A DNA stretch of 64,000 bases from PFJX01 sp964542455. GTDB taxonomy: Bacteria; Pseudomonadota; Gammaproteobacteria; Burkholderiales; Thiobacillaceae. The DNA lies in assembly GCA_964542455.1 (NCBI GenBank), contig CAZIUC010000005.1:1-64000 (forward strand). The letters are read 5' to 3'. Made by a program: the position numbers and the translations under genes. Positions 17,332 through 24,277 of the stretch are shown in pieces. Within the stretch, counting starts at the first letter, position 1. Every line of letters starts with the position of its first letter. The notes under the pieces were generated by a model. The model was not told the DNA's origin, searched no databases, and saw nothing but the letters and a program-made list of their open reading frames with translations.

Positions 17332-17759
17332 TTGCGGAAGTCCTTGTGGCAGCTTTTGCAGGAGTCGGACAGATCCTTGAATCTATCGGCCAGCTTCGGG
17401 TCTTTGCCGGCGGCGGCCTTGGCGAAAGCGGCGGCTTTCGTCTGCGTGTCCTTGGCGCGATGTTCGAACTCCGCGCGCTTGTTCCAGACGTCGGGTAGCG
17501 CGTCACTGTCGGCCGTGCCGCTGCCCTTCGGGAACAGGGCCGGCAAGTCCTTGTTGATCACTTCGAGAGACCTGGCATAGCCGGCCAGTTGGCCCTTGAA
17601 CTCGACCTTGTTCTGGATCAGGGCGTTGGATGCGCCCATCAGGCCACCATTGGCGTTCATCACGTTCTTGCGGTACTTGACCATGTCATCCGGGTCGGCG
17701 GCATGGGCGGCCAGGCTGGCCAGGCAAAGCAGGGATAACAACAGGGGTTTGAGCATCAT
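17328..17759 (-). CDS. Cytochrome c' (class II)
   Basis: 143-aa class II cytochrome: signal peptide (LLLSLLCLASLAAHAA), four-helix bundle, and heme motif CKSCH at 134-138 near the C-terminus (LSDSCKSCHKDFRK), the hallmark of the family. Cytochromes c' bind NO and are often linked to NO tolerance or act as electron carriers. It follows the class I cytochrome by 11 bp and overlaps the diheme cytochrome gene. Confidence 0.93.
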   Translation of the reverse strand: MMLKPLLLSLLCLASLAAHAADPDDMVKYRKNVMNANGGLMGASNALIQNKVEFKGQLAGYARSLEVINKDLPALFPKGSGTADSDALPDVWNKRAEFEHRAKDTQTKAAAFAKAAAGKDPKLADRFKDLSDSCKSCHKDFRK

Positions 17760-17770
17760 GTGCGGGTCTT

Positions 17771-18154
17771 TCAGTGGGTTTTGTTGAGGAATTCGATGAG
17801 ATCGGCGCGCGCGCCGGCGTTGTCCAGGCCGTCGTATTTCATCTTGCAGCCCGGCACCAGTTTGCGCGGGGCGGTGATGTAGGCGTCCAGCCGGTCCGCC
17901 GTCCAGGTGATGCCGCTGTGCTTCATGGCATCGGAGTAGACGTAGTCCGGCACACCACCGGCGGCGCGTCCGGCGACGGCGAACAGGCTAGGCCCCTTCC
18001 GGTTCTTGCCGGAAACGGCGCTGTGGCATTCGCCGCATTCTTCCGCGAATACCTTGGCGCCATGGCCGGCGTCGGCGGCATGGGCGAATGGCGCGGCAAG
18101 CAGCAGGGCCAGGGGCAGGAGGCGAAGCAGGGACGAGGGTTTGTCATGCAACAT
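17771..18154 (-). CDS. Class I cytochrome c (c2-like)
   Basis: 127-aa periplasmic monoheme cytochrome. Signal peptide to about residue 27, heme motif CGECH at 40-44, then GPSLFAVAGRAAG and DAYITAPRKLVPGCKMKYDGL, with Met of CKMKY as expected sixth ligand in a c2-type fold. An extra Cys replaces the usual Thr/Ser just before that Met region. It lies 11 bp after the Cyc2-like gene, a position fitting a periplasmic partner for the outer-membrane cytochrome. Confidence 0.9.
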   Translation of the reverse strand: MLHDKPSSLLRLLPLALLLAAPFAHAADAGHGAKVFAEECGECHSAVSGKNRKGPSLFAVAGRAAGGVPDYVYSDAMKHSGITWTADRLDAYITAPRKLVPGCKMKYDGLDNAGARADLIEFLNKTH

Positions 18155-18165
18155 GGCGTGGCTCC

Positions 18166-19530
18166 TTAAAACGCCGCCCAGGCGAAGGCATACAGGGTGT
18201 TGTTGTCGCTGGCGTTGCGGCCCGTGCCGTCATAGTTGTTCTTCGAGCCATTGAACTTGGTGTAGCCGGTGTATTGCAGGCCCAGTCGCAGGTTGGCCCA
18301 GGGCGCGCCCCAGGAGTTCTCCTTGCCCAGCGGGGTCCAATCGGCCTGCAGGATGTAGCCGTCGGAATCGGGTTTGTTGAGCACGCTGACGCCGCTGTAC
18401 AGGCCGCTGTCGGCGCTGCCCTTGACCCCGAACAGCCCGGCGGTCACGCCCCAGGTCTGGTCGTAATGGTAGGAGCCGGAGATGTCGAAGCGGTTGACGT
18501 TGCCACTCCGGCTGCATGGCGCGTCGGGGGTGGCGCAGGTCGAATCGAAGGAGGCGTCGAATTTGCGTTTCTCGTGGATGTAGGCGGTATTCAGCGCGAA
18601 CACATGCTTGCGCGTGCCGAGATACTGGAACGACGCATCCACACCGATGTCGCGGTATTTGTCGCTGGGGCCGGCGACGCCGCCGGGTTTCAGGTTCGGG
18701 TCGAAGCCGAACATGCCCACGTGCCAGGCACTCTTGTGCAGATCCTGGAAGTAGCCCACACGCCAATAGGGCGCGACGCCATTGATCTTGTCGAGGTTGT
18801 CGCCGGCGGCGAGTACGTTCACGTTTTCCAGAAAGCTGCGCCCCATGGTGCGGTAACCGCCCAGTTCGGCGTACACCGAATCGTCCCAGAGGCCGTAGGC
18901 GGCGAGGCCGCCGAGTTGGTGGGCGAGCGCGCCGTCGATGATCGGCGAGGCGGCCGGGCCGGGCGCCATTTCCGTCGCCATATAGGGAAAGCGCCAGGCC
19001 GGCACGGTGTTGAACGGGTCGGTCACGGTCGGGTTGTTGTTGAAGCTGAGACCGAGCACCGTGTCCTTGCCGGCCAGTTGCAGGGTGTTGGTGTAACGCA
19101 CGTCGACGTTGTCCATCGTGAACTTGCGGCTGCCCGTGTCGGACCAGGTGCCCTGCGCGAAGCTGCCGATGTGGTCGCTCAGACGCCCGGCCAGGAACAG
19201 CGAGGCTTCCTGCAACAAGGCCTTGTTGTTGGGGCCGTCGGCGGGGGGCTGGTCCTTCTTGGTATGGAACCAGGATTCCACCAGCATCGCGGAAACCGGC
19301 AGGCTGTCGTTCTTGCCATTGCTGTCGGTGTAACCGCCCATCTTGAATTTCATGCCGTGCGGCGTGAGCTGCGGGCCGAAAGCGCCGATGTGGCAGGCCG
19401 CGCAATCATCGCCGGTCTGGCGCGCGAAGCTGGGCAGGGCATGGGCCGGCACGCTGGCGGCGGCGAGCAGGGCGGCGAGGGGCCAGGTGGCGCGTGGGCG
19501 AAGTCGGGCGAAGCGGGGTGTCGTGGGCAT
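18166..19530 (-). CDS. Cyc2-like outer-membrane cytochrome c-porin fusion
   Basis: 454 aa. A signal peptide ends near AHA (residue 31), followed by LPSFARQTGDDCAACH with one heme motif at 43-47. Then comes a long region of alternating amphipathic strands (for example VGMFGFDPNL, RFDISGSYHYDQTW, LRLGLQYTGYTKF) ending in Phe, typical of an outer-membrane barrel. The pre-heme pattern and the following QLTPHGMKFKMGGYT resemble Cyc2, the Fe(II)-oxidising fused cytochrome-porin of Acidithiobacillus and neutrophilic iron oxidisers. It is first in an operon with three periplasmic cytochromes and lies downstream of a TTTACC-N4-GGTAAA palindrome. Iron oxidation is inference; another extracellular donor or acceptor is possible. 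Confidence 0.65.
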   Translation of the reverse strand: MPTTPRFARLRPRATWPLAALLAAASVPAHALPSFARQTGDDCAACHIGAFGPQLTPHGMKFKMGGYTDSNGKNDSLPVSAMLVESWFHTKKDQPPADGPNNKALLQEASLFLAGRLSDHIGSFAQGTWSDTGSRKFTMDNVDVRYTNTLQLAGKDTVLGLSFNNNPTVTDPFNTVPAWRFPYMATEMAPGPAASPIIDGALAHQLGGLAAYGLWDDSVYAELGGYRTMGRSFLENVNVLAAGDNLDKINGVAPYWRVGYFQDLHKSAWHVGMFGFDPNLKPGGVAGPSDKYRDIGVDASFQYLGTRKHVFALNTAYIHEKRKFDASFDSTCATPDAPCSRSGNVNRFDISGSYHYDQTWGVTAGLFGVKGSADSGLYSGVSVLNKPDSDGYILQADWTPLGKENSWGAPWANLRLGLQYTGYTKFNGSKNNYDGTGRNASDNNTLYAFAWAAF

Positions 19531-19601
19531 GGGGGTGGGCCTTTCGTCATCAGGGAAATACGGGATGGCGAGAGGATAAAAGTTGCGTGCCCACGGCGAC
19601 T

Positions 19602-19617
19602 TTTACCGTTTGGTAAA
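19602..19617. promoter_or_regulatory. Palindrome TTTACC-N4-GGTAAA upstream of the cytochrome operon
   Basis: Perfect 6-bp inverted repeat, 72 bp upstream of the Cyc2-like start codon. It closely matches the palindrome at 23661-23676 in front of the two-component system, so both may be sites for the same regulator. Confidence 0.55.
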
Positions 19618-19691
19618 CCGACCCGTCCCGTTCGCATGGCCGCGCCACGCGCTTGCATCGACCCGGCATGGCGCCGGGTAAACGGTCGGGA

Positions 19692-19705
19692 TTACGGATT
19701 GGTAA
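19692..19705. promoter_or_regulatory. Second, imperfect TTACG-N4-GGTAA site
   Basis: One mismatch from TTACC-N4-GGTAA, 90 bp further upstream of the Cyc2-like gene than the perfect copy. It overlaps the stop codon of a decayed gene, so it could be coincidental. Confidence 0.3.
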
Positions 19706-20177
19706 GCTCGGGCGGCGCGGCGGTTTCGCTCGCCTGAAGTGCCGGGCCGCAGTCCCGACACAAGATGCCGACCGCCTTTTCCAGCGCCACGCCGACACCG
19801 GCGTCCAGGGGATAGTCGAATGACCCTAAATCCGGCAGTTGCCCGTACTGATGCCGATGAGCAGGGCTAATCTCGGAGGCCCGACGGCAGCGAGGGATAT
19901 CTTGAGGTGGTCACACAGGCTGCGAGGTGGTTCCATCCCGCAACTGCTCCGCACTGTCTTTCGCCCAGGCCTGAAGCAGCGCCGAGACTCGCATCAGGAC
20001 CTGCCTCGCCGTGTCGAAATGCGCATGTATTCCGGTCATGGTGAGCGTGGTTTGCCAGTCTTGCGGTCAGCTTCGATGACCGACTTCGACGTGCCACGGT
20101 GGGGTGCATTTGTGGGTCTTGTCGATTGGATTGGCCGGCGCGCGGATCAGAGCGATGCCGCGTTCCTCGGCCCTCTT
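19692..20177 (-). pseudogene. Decayed protein-coding gene, family not recognised
   Basis: Most of the 755-bp gap between the Cyc2-like gene and the Yip1 gene. On the minus strand three pieces look coding by their GC-rich third positions: 20067-20177 (includes RGIALIRAPANPID), 19911-20039 (MTGIHAHFDTARQVLMRV, then ALLQAWAKDSAEQLRDG) and 19692-19910 in the same frame after a TGA (SPAHRHQYGQLPDLGSFDY, LDAGVGVALEKAVGILC). Two stops and at least one frameshift separate them, and no ribosome site precedes any piece. I could not name the ancestor. The plus-strand reading of 150 codons (19839-20291) lacks such codon bias. Confidence 0.4.
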
Positions 20178-20285
20178 TCATACTGTTCGGTGCTTGCGCC
20201 AACCGCACCGCCGGTTTCCGGACTTTCAGCCCCATGGCCGCTCATCCGCCGCAACACGCGCCAGTCTCCGGCAGTGCAACCGTCG

Positions 20286-20843
20286 TTATAACAGCACCAC
20301 CATCAACAGCAGCGCCCAGGCGATAAGACCTGCGCCGATCACCGTCTGCACGATGCCCGCCGCGGTTACTTCCTCGCGCATATGGCACAGGCCCTCGATA
20401 CCGTGATAAATGATCCCGCAGGAAAGTCCCAATGCCGCGAGAGAAAGCACGGCGTTGAAGGCCAGGCTTGGTATCAGCAGACCGAGGGAAGAAAGCCAGA
20501 GCGGCAGCGGCGCGATGGCCGCCAGTAGGTAGGCATCGTGATAATCGATATTGAGCCGATTGCTCTCGGCAACCTGCTTGATCAGCCAGCCCATGCCGAA
20601 GAAGGTCGCCATCTCGGCGAGGAAAAAGATCAGCGCGATCTCGCCCCAGGCGTTGCCGCCGGCGGTCTTGAACAACAACCCCGGCGCGCTTGAGCCTGAG
20701 TAATAGAGCATCCCCGGGGGCAACAACGAGAACGGCAGAACAATAAAGGCGAACACCTTGAGCAGTCTGGGGTGGACTTTCTCCAGTTCGGGCCAGCCTT
20801 GCGCCGCGGATAGGGGTAATTTGGAAAGGGAAATAAAGTTCAT
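20286..20843 (-). CDS. Yip1 family membrane protein
   Basis: 185-aa inner-membrane protein with about five hydrophobic segments (VFAFIVLPFSLLPPGMLYY, IALIFFLAEMATFFGMGWL, AYLLAAIAPLPLWL, LAFNAVLSLAALGLSCGII, GLIAWALLLMVVLL). The PRLLKVFAFIVLPFSLLPP stretch is typical of bacterial Yip1 (DUF1282) proteins. No enzymatic role is known. The start has AGGAGG six bases ahead. It is divergent from a MarR regulator across a nested palindrome, so it is a likely target of that regulator. Confidence 0.82.
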   Translation of the reverse strand: MNFISLSKLPLSAAQGWPELEKVHPRLLKVFAFIVLPFSLLPPGMLYYSGSSAPGLLFKTAGGNAWGEIALIFFLAEMATFFGMGWLIKQVAESNRLNIDYHDAYLLAAIAPLPLWLSSLGLLIPSLAFNAVLSLAALGLSCGIIYHGIEGLCHMREEVTAAGIVQTVIGAGLIAWALLLMVVLL

Positions 20844-20894
20844 GGCATGCCTCCTGACTCAATGGACAACATCAACATCAACATCAGCTACTTG

Positions 20895-20925
20895 CATCAT
20901 GGCGTGATAATATCAAGCCATGATG
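20895..20925. promoter_or_regulatory. Nested palindromic operator between yip1 and marR
   Basis: Outer arms CATCATGGC (20895-20903) and GCCATGATG (20917-20925) enclose an inner perfect palindrome TGATAATATCA (20905-20915). It sits 26 bp before the marR start and 52 bp before the Yip1 start, fitting a MarR dimer site controlling both divergent genes. The AT-rich core may double as a -10 element. Confidence 0.7.
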
Positions 20926-20950
20926 TAATGTGTAGACTACAGGAAAAATC

Positions 20951-21367
20951 ATGTCAAGTACGGGTTCCAGCCAGCCCCTCTCCCTGACCAAGTCCGACTA
21001 CGAACGGATTTCCCACTTCCGTTACCGCTTACGCCGTTTCCTGCGGATCAGCGAAAAAATGTGCAAAGACCAAGGTTTGACACTCTTGCAATATCAGTTG
21101 CTGTTGCACGTAAAGGGGTTTCCAGATAGGGACTGGGCAAGCATCGGCGAATTGGCGGAGCGGCTCCAGGCCCAACATCACGGTGTGGTTGCGCTGATAG
21201 ACCGCTGCGAAAAACTGGGTCTGGTGGAGCGCGGTACCGGCCGCAATGACCGCCGTGTGGTGGAAGTCCGTCTGCTTTCCAAAGGGGAAGAAATCCTGGC
21301 CAGGATCGCCACACAGCACCAGGATGAACTACATCTGCTGTTGAAAGAGTTCGCGCCTGTGGACTGA
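20951..21367 (+). CDS. MarR family transcriptional regulator
   Basis: 138-aa winged-helix repressor. An N-terminal helix (YERISHFRYRLRRFLRISE) is followed by the DNA-binding winged helix: LTLLQYQLLLHVKGF, IGELAERLQAQHHGVVALIDRCEKLGLV (recognition region), ERGTGRNDRRVVEVRLLSKG (wing). The C-terminal dimer helix is short. AGGAAA precedes the ATG at 20951. It probably binds the nested palindrome upstream and controls itself and the divergent Yip1 gene; the ligand cannot be told from the sequence. Confidence 0.9.
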   Translation: MSSTGSSQPLSLTKSDYERISHFRYRLRRFLRISEKMCKDQGLTLLQYQLLLHVKGFPDRDWASIGELAERLQAQHHGVVALIDRCEKLGLVERGTGRNDRRVVEVRLLSKGEEILARIATQHQDELHLLLKEFAPVD

Positions 21368-21545
21368 TGCGTGGCGTATGGCGCCCGCTGTCGATACGCG
21401 TTCAATAGTAAAGGGCCATACCGGCCCTCGCGGCCTCTCCTCTGTACCCCGGATGCCTCTTGTTGGTCGCGTGCCGCCAACCAGATTAATGGCCCAAGAA
21501 GGCCGGCCAAAACCTATGCATATTCCCATCGTAAATTCCCCCCGA

Positions 21546-22937
21546 TCACCCCGGCGTGAGCGGCAGGCTCAAGACGAAGGTGCTGCCGTCGCCGGGACGT
21601 GATTCGACCCGGATCTCGCCACCGTGAGCATGCGCCACGGCGCGGGCCAGGCTGAGGCCAAGGCCGTTTCCGGGGAGGTGGCGGCTGCGGTCGCCGCGGT
21701 AGAAGCGTTCGAACAGATGGGCGACGTCGGCGGCGGCTATGCCGGGGCCGCTATCGCGCACGGCGATTTCGACGCCATTGCCCTTGTGCGTCAGGCCGAC
21801 TTCGACGCGCCCTCCGGCCGGGGTGTATTTGAGGGCGTTGTCGATCAGGTTGGCCAGCGCGCGCAGCAGGCGGCGGCGGTCGCCTTGCAGTGTTGGGGTT
21901 GGGTGGAGATCGCTGCTCAGCGCGATGTCGCGTTCCTCGGCCACGCCTTCATAGAGTTCCAGCGCCTGCGCCACCAGCGTCGCTGGTTCCAGATGGGTCA
22001 AGGCCAGGCGCTGTACGCCGGCTTCGGCTTCGGCGATTTCCAGCATGGTGTTGATCATCTGCCCCAGGCGGTCGCATTCCTCGACGATGCTGCCGGCCAG
22101 CTCGGCCCGTTCGCTGCCAGGCGCGGCCTGGATGGCGGCGTTTTCCGCGAGGCCGCGGATGCGCGTGAGGGGGCTGCGCAGGTCGTGGGCGATGTGGTCG
22201 TTGACCTGGCGCATCTCCGCCATCACGGTCTGCACATGCTCCGCCATGCGGTTGAAGGTATGCACCAGTTGGTCGATCTCGCGGCCCTGGCCGACCACCC
22301 GCACGCGGTCGGAAAAATGGCCGTCGGCGATGCGCTCGGCGGCGCGCGTCACCGCGCCGACGCCGGCCATGGCCTTGCGCGCCAGCGCCCAGCCGGCCAG
22401 CGTGCCGAGGCTGAGCATGGAGGCCAGGATGATCAGGCCGTAATGCTGGAAATGGCGCAGGAACGCCATGCTGTCGGCCAGGGAGAGGCCGACCTGGACA
22501 TAGCGATCCTCGCTGACGGCGCTGGTCAGCACGCGCGCCTGGTGGCGCGCATCCGGGAGTTCCACGGTGAGAAAGGCGTGCTCCCCGACCTCCAGCCCCT
22601 CCGCCGGGATGGAGGGCAGGGGAACCCGCCAGGCGCGCATGTCGGAGGACAGTTCCACACGGCCTTCGGCGTCCAGGATGCGCACGAAATAATCCTCGCG
22701 GCCACCGTCGGCGGTACTGGAAGCGAGTTCGGTCTTCAGGGCATGGCCGTCGTGGGCGGCGAGGATGCTGGCGATTTCCATCTGCTGCCGCAGCAGATCC
22801 TGGTCCAGCTCTTCCAGCAGATGCACCCGTACCAGGTGGTAAAGCAGGATGCCGCCGCCGGCGGTGACGAAGCCGAAGAACAGGGCGTAGAACAGGGTCA
22901 GGCGCAGGGCGACGGAGCCTTTAGCGTCCGAGAACAT
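21546..22937 (-). CDS. Sensor histidine kinase of a two-component system
   Basis: 463-aa membrane kinase. TM1 (LTLFYALFFGFVTAGGGILLY), periplasmic sensor of about 130 residues, TM2 (YGLIILASMLSLGTLAGWAL), HAMP (RIADGHFSDRVRV), then the phospho-accepting His251 in IAHDLRSPLTRIRG and ATPase boxes NLIDNALKYT, DSGPGI and GNGLGLSLARAVAHAHGG. The architecture is that of metal or envelope sensors such as CusS/CzcS/QseC. It overlaps the response regulator gene by 17 bp. The neighbouring CzcCBA-like operon makes a metal ligand plausible, not shown. Confidence 0.92.
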   Translation of the reverse strand: MFSDAKGSVALRLTLFYALFFGFVTAGGGILLYHLVRVHLLEELDQDLLRQQMEIASILAAHDGHALKTELASSTADGGREDYFVRILDAEGRVELSSDMRAWRVPLPSIPAEGLEVGEHAFLTVELPDARHQARVLTSAVSEDRYVQVGLSLADSMAFLRHFQHYGLIILASMLSLGTLAGWALARKAMAGVGAVTRAAERIADGHFSDRVRVVGQGREIDQLVHTFNRMAEHVQTVMAEMRQVNDHIAHDLRSPLTRIRGLAENAAIQAAPGSERAELAGSIVEECDRLGQMINTMLEIAEAEAGVQRLALTHLEPATLVAQALELYEGVAEERDIALSSDLHPTPTLQGDRRRLLRALANLIDNALKYTPAGGRVEVGLTHKGNGVEIAVRDSGPGIAAADVAHLFERFYRGDRSRHLPGNGLGLSLARAVAHAHGGEIRVESRPGDGSTFVLSLPLTPG

Positions 22938-23598
22938 AGCCCACCCCGCGTACCGTCTCGATCAATTCGGCGCCTTCCAGAAGCTTGCCGCGCAGGCGGC
23001 TGACGGTGGTTTCCACCAGGCTGGTTTCCGGGTCGAAGCCGTAATCCCAGACGTGTTCCATGATCATGACCTTGGATACCACGCGGCCCTTGTTGCGCAG
23101 CAGGTATTCGAGCAGCGCGAATTCCCGGGGTTGCAGGATGATTTCCTGGCCGCGCCAGAGCACGCGCCGTTTCACCAGATCCATTTCCAGGTTGCCGACG
23201 CCGAGCCGCACCGGCTCCAGGGCGCCGGTGTTGCGCCGCACCAGCGCTTGCAGGCGGGCCAACAATTCCGAGAAGGCGAACGGTTTGACCAGGTAATCGT
23301 CGCCGCCCGCGCCGAGGCCGCGGATGCGGTCGTCCAGTTCGCGGCGCGCGGAGAGAAAGATGATCGGGGTGGTCACCCCTGACTGGCGGGCGCGCTGCAC
23401 CAGGGTGAGGCCGTCAAGATGGGGCAGCATGATGTCCACCACCGCGACGTCATGGTTCGCCGTGCGCAACCGGGCCAGGCCGAGTTCGCCGTCGCAGGCC
23501 AGATCGGCCTGATGGCCCGCCTGTTTCAGGCCTTTCACCACGAAGGAGGCGATTTTCTCGTCGTCCTCGATCACCAGAATGCGCATGGGGTTTCCCAT
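22921..23598 (-). CDS. OmpR/PhoB family response regulator
   Basis: 225-aa regulator: receiver (ILVIEDDEKIASFVVKGL, phospho-acceptor Asp in VAVVDIMLPHLDG, Lys in YLVKPFAFSELLARLQ), then a winged-helix DNA-binding domain (QEIILQPREFALLEYLLRNKGRVVSK split by loop, VETTVSRLRGKL, VRGVGYVLGR). ATG 23598 or the in-frame ATG 23586 (MRILVIEDD) may be the start; neither has a strong ribosome site. Upstream lies the CTTACC-N4-GGTAAG palindrome, a likely autoregulatory site. It probably controls the divergent small gene, the efflux operon and perhaps the Cyc2-like operon. Confidence 0.92.
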   Translation of the reverse strand: MGNPMRILVIEDDEKIASFVVKGLKQAGHQADLACDGELGLARLRTANHDVAVVDIMLPHLDGLTLVQRARQSGVTTPIIFLSARRELDDRIRGLGAGGDDYLVKPFAFSELLARLQALVRRNTGALEPVRLGVGNLEMDLVKRRVLWRGQEIILQPREFALLEYLLRNKGRVVSKVMIMEHVWDYGFDPETSLVETTVSRLRGKLLEGAELIETVRGVGYVLGR

Positions 23599-23660
23599 CG
23601 GAGAAGCAAGGGTGGTTGTGAGACCGCTGATTTTCCAGGTTTTTTCGGCAATTCAGGATT

Positions 23661-23676
23661 CTTACCAAATGGTAAG
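23661..23676. promoter_or_regulatory. Palindrome CTTACC-N4-GGTAAG between the regulator and the 66-aa gene
   Basis: Perfect inverted repeat 63 bp upstream of the response regulator start and 78 bp upstream of the divergent small gene. It shares TTACC-N4-GGTAA with the site before the Cyc2-like gene. Confidence 0.55.
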
Positions 23677-23753
23677 GGACGCCTTGCCGCGCAATCCGTA
23701 GGCTTGCGTCGGCGGCTATCCGGCCGTTGACCAGTTTATGGAGGGCATGCCCC

Positions 23754-23954
23754 ATGTCAGTCAGTTCGATAGCATCCAGCGCCGCCGTTTCCTCGCTTCA
23801 GAAAACACTTCAGCCCGAGGCGCTGGAGCCTCGTCGTGTCGGCCCGGATCATGACGGTGACGCCGATGACCGTGTCGCGGCCATCCACGCGCCCAAGCCG
23901 GTGGTGAACACCAGCGGCCAGACCACCGGCCTGGTCGTCAACACCAAGGCTTGA
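23754..23954 (+). CDS. Small hypothetical protein (66 aa)
   Basis: 66 aa starting at 23754 behind GGAGGG at nine bases. It begins MSVSSIASSAAVSSLQ, has an acidic centre (DHDGDADDR) and ends PVVNTSGQTTGLVVNTKA. Similar Ser-rich small proteins with a C-terminal VNTxGQxxG pattern are frequent in betaproteobacteria but I know of no function. No signal peptide or membrane segment. It is divergent from the two-component system and shares its palindromic upstream region, so it may be a target of that regulator. Confidence 0.7.
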   Translation: MSVSSIASSAAVSSLQKTLQPEALEPRRVGPDHDGDADDRVAAIHAPKPVVNTSGQTTGLVVNTKA

Positions 23955-24025
23955 TCGCCGCTGTCGCCTGTTTGTAAGGGAAACCCAAAATGTCCATCAG
24001 CCGTGGCGATGCCGGAGCTCCACCC

Positions 24026-24095
24026 GTGGCGCGGGCGTCCCGCCTGCTTCGGTCTTCTAATCAGACTCACGAAGCAGGCGAGACGCCTGCGCTAC
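24026..24095. repeat. Palindromic repeat in the gap before the efflux operon
   Basis: Imperfect 26-base arms (24026-24051 and 24070-24095; core GGCGTCCCGCCTGCTTCG against CGAAGCAGGCGAGACGCC) around an 18-base loop. It resembles in layout the hairpin at 14875-14940. The rest of the 323-bp gap 23955-24277 shows no gene; the efflux operon promoter is expected in 24100-24277 but I cannot point to one. Confidence 0.75.
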
Positions 24096-24277
24096 ATGCC
24101 TGCTTCGGCTGCTTGGCAATTCCGGTTGAACGGAACGGCAAGCCCTGGAATGCCGCTGGAGTGCCGTGAATAGTCCCCTTGTATTGCGTTCAGGCCCTCC
24201 GCCGCTTCACGCCAAGCCATTCATAGCGCCATCACGGCCCCGTCAGGGCGGCCGAGAAAATAACCACCGTACCAGCC

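Noticed and set aside
18088..19737. 549-codon plus-strand frame opposite the Cyc2-like gene
   Set aside because: Low-complexity Gly/Ala/Val/His translation without motifs; the minus strand has a signal peptide, heme motif and barrel.
19839..20291. 150-codon plus-strand frame in the gap upstream of the cytochrome operon
   Set aside because: No ribosome site, no family, and codon bias favours fragments on the minus strand instead.
21624..23003. 459-codon plus-strand frame opposite the sensor kinase
   Set aside because: Shadow of a clear histidine kinase with H, N and G boxes on the minus strand.
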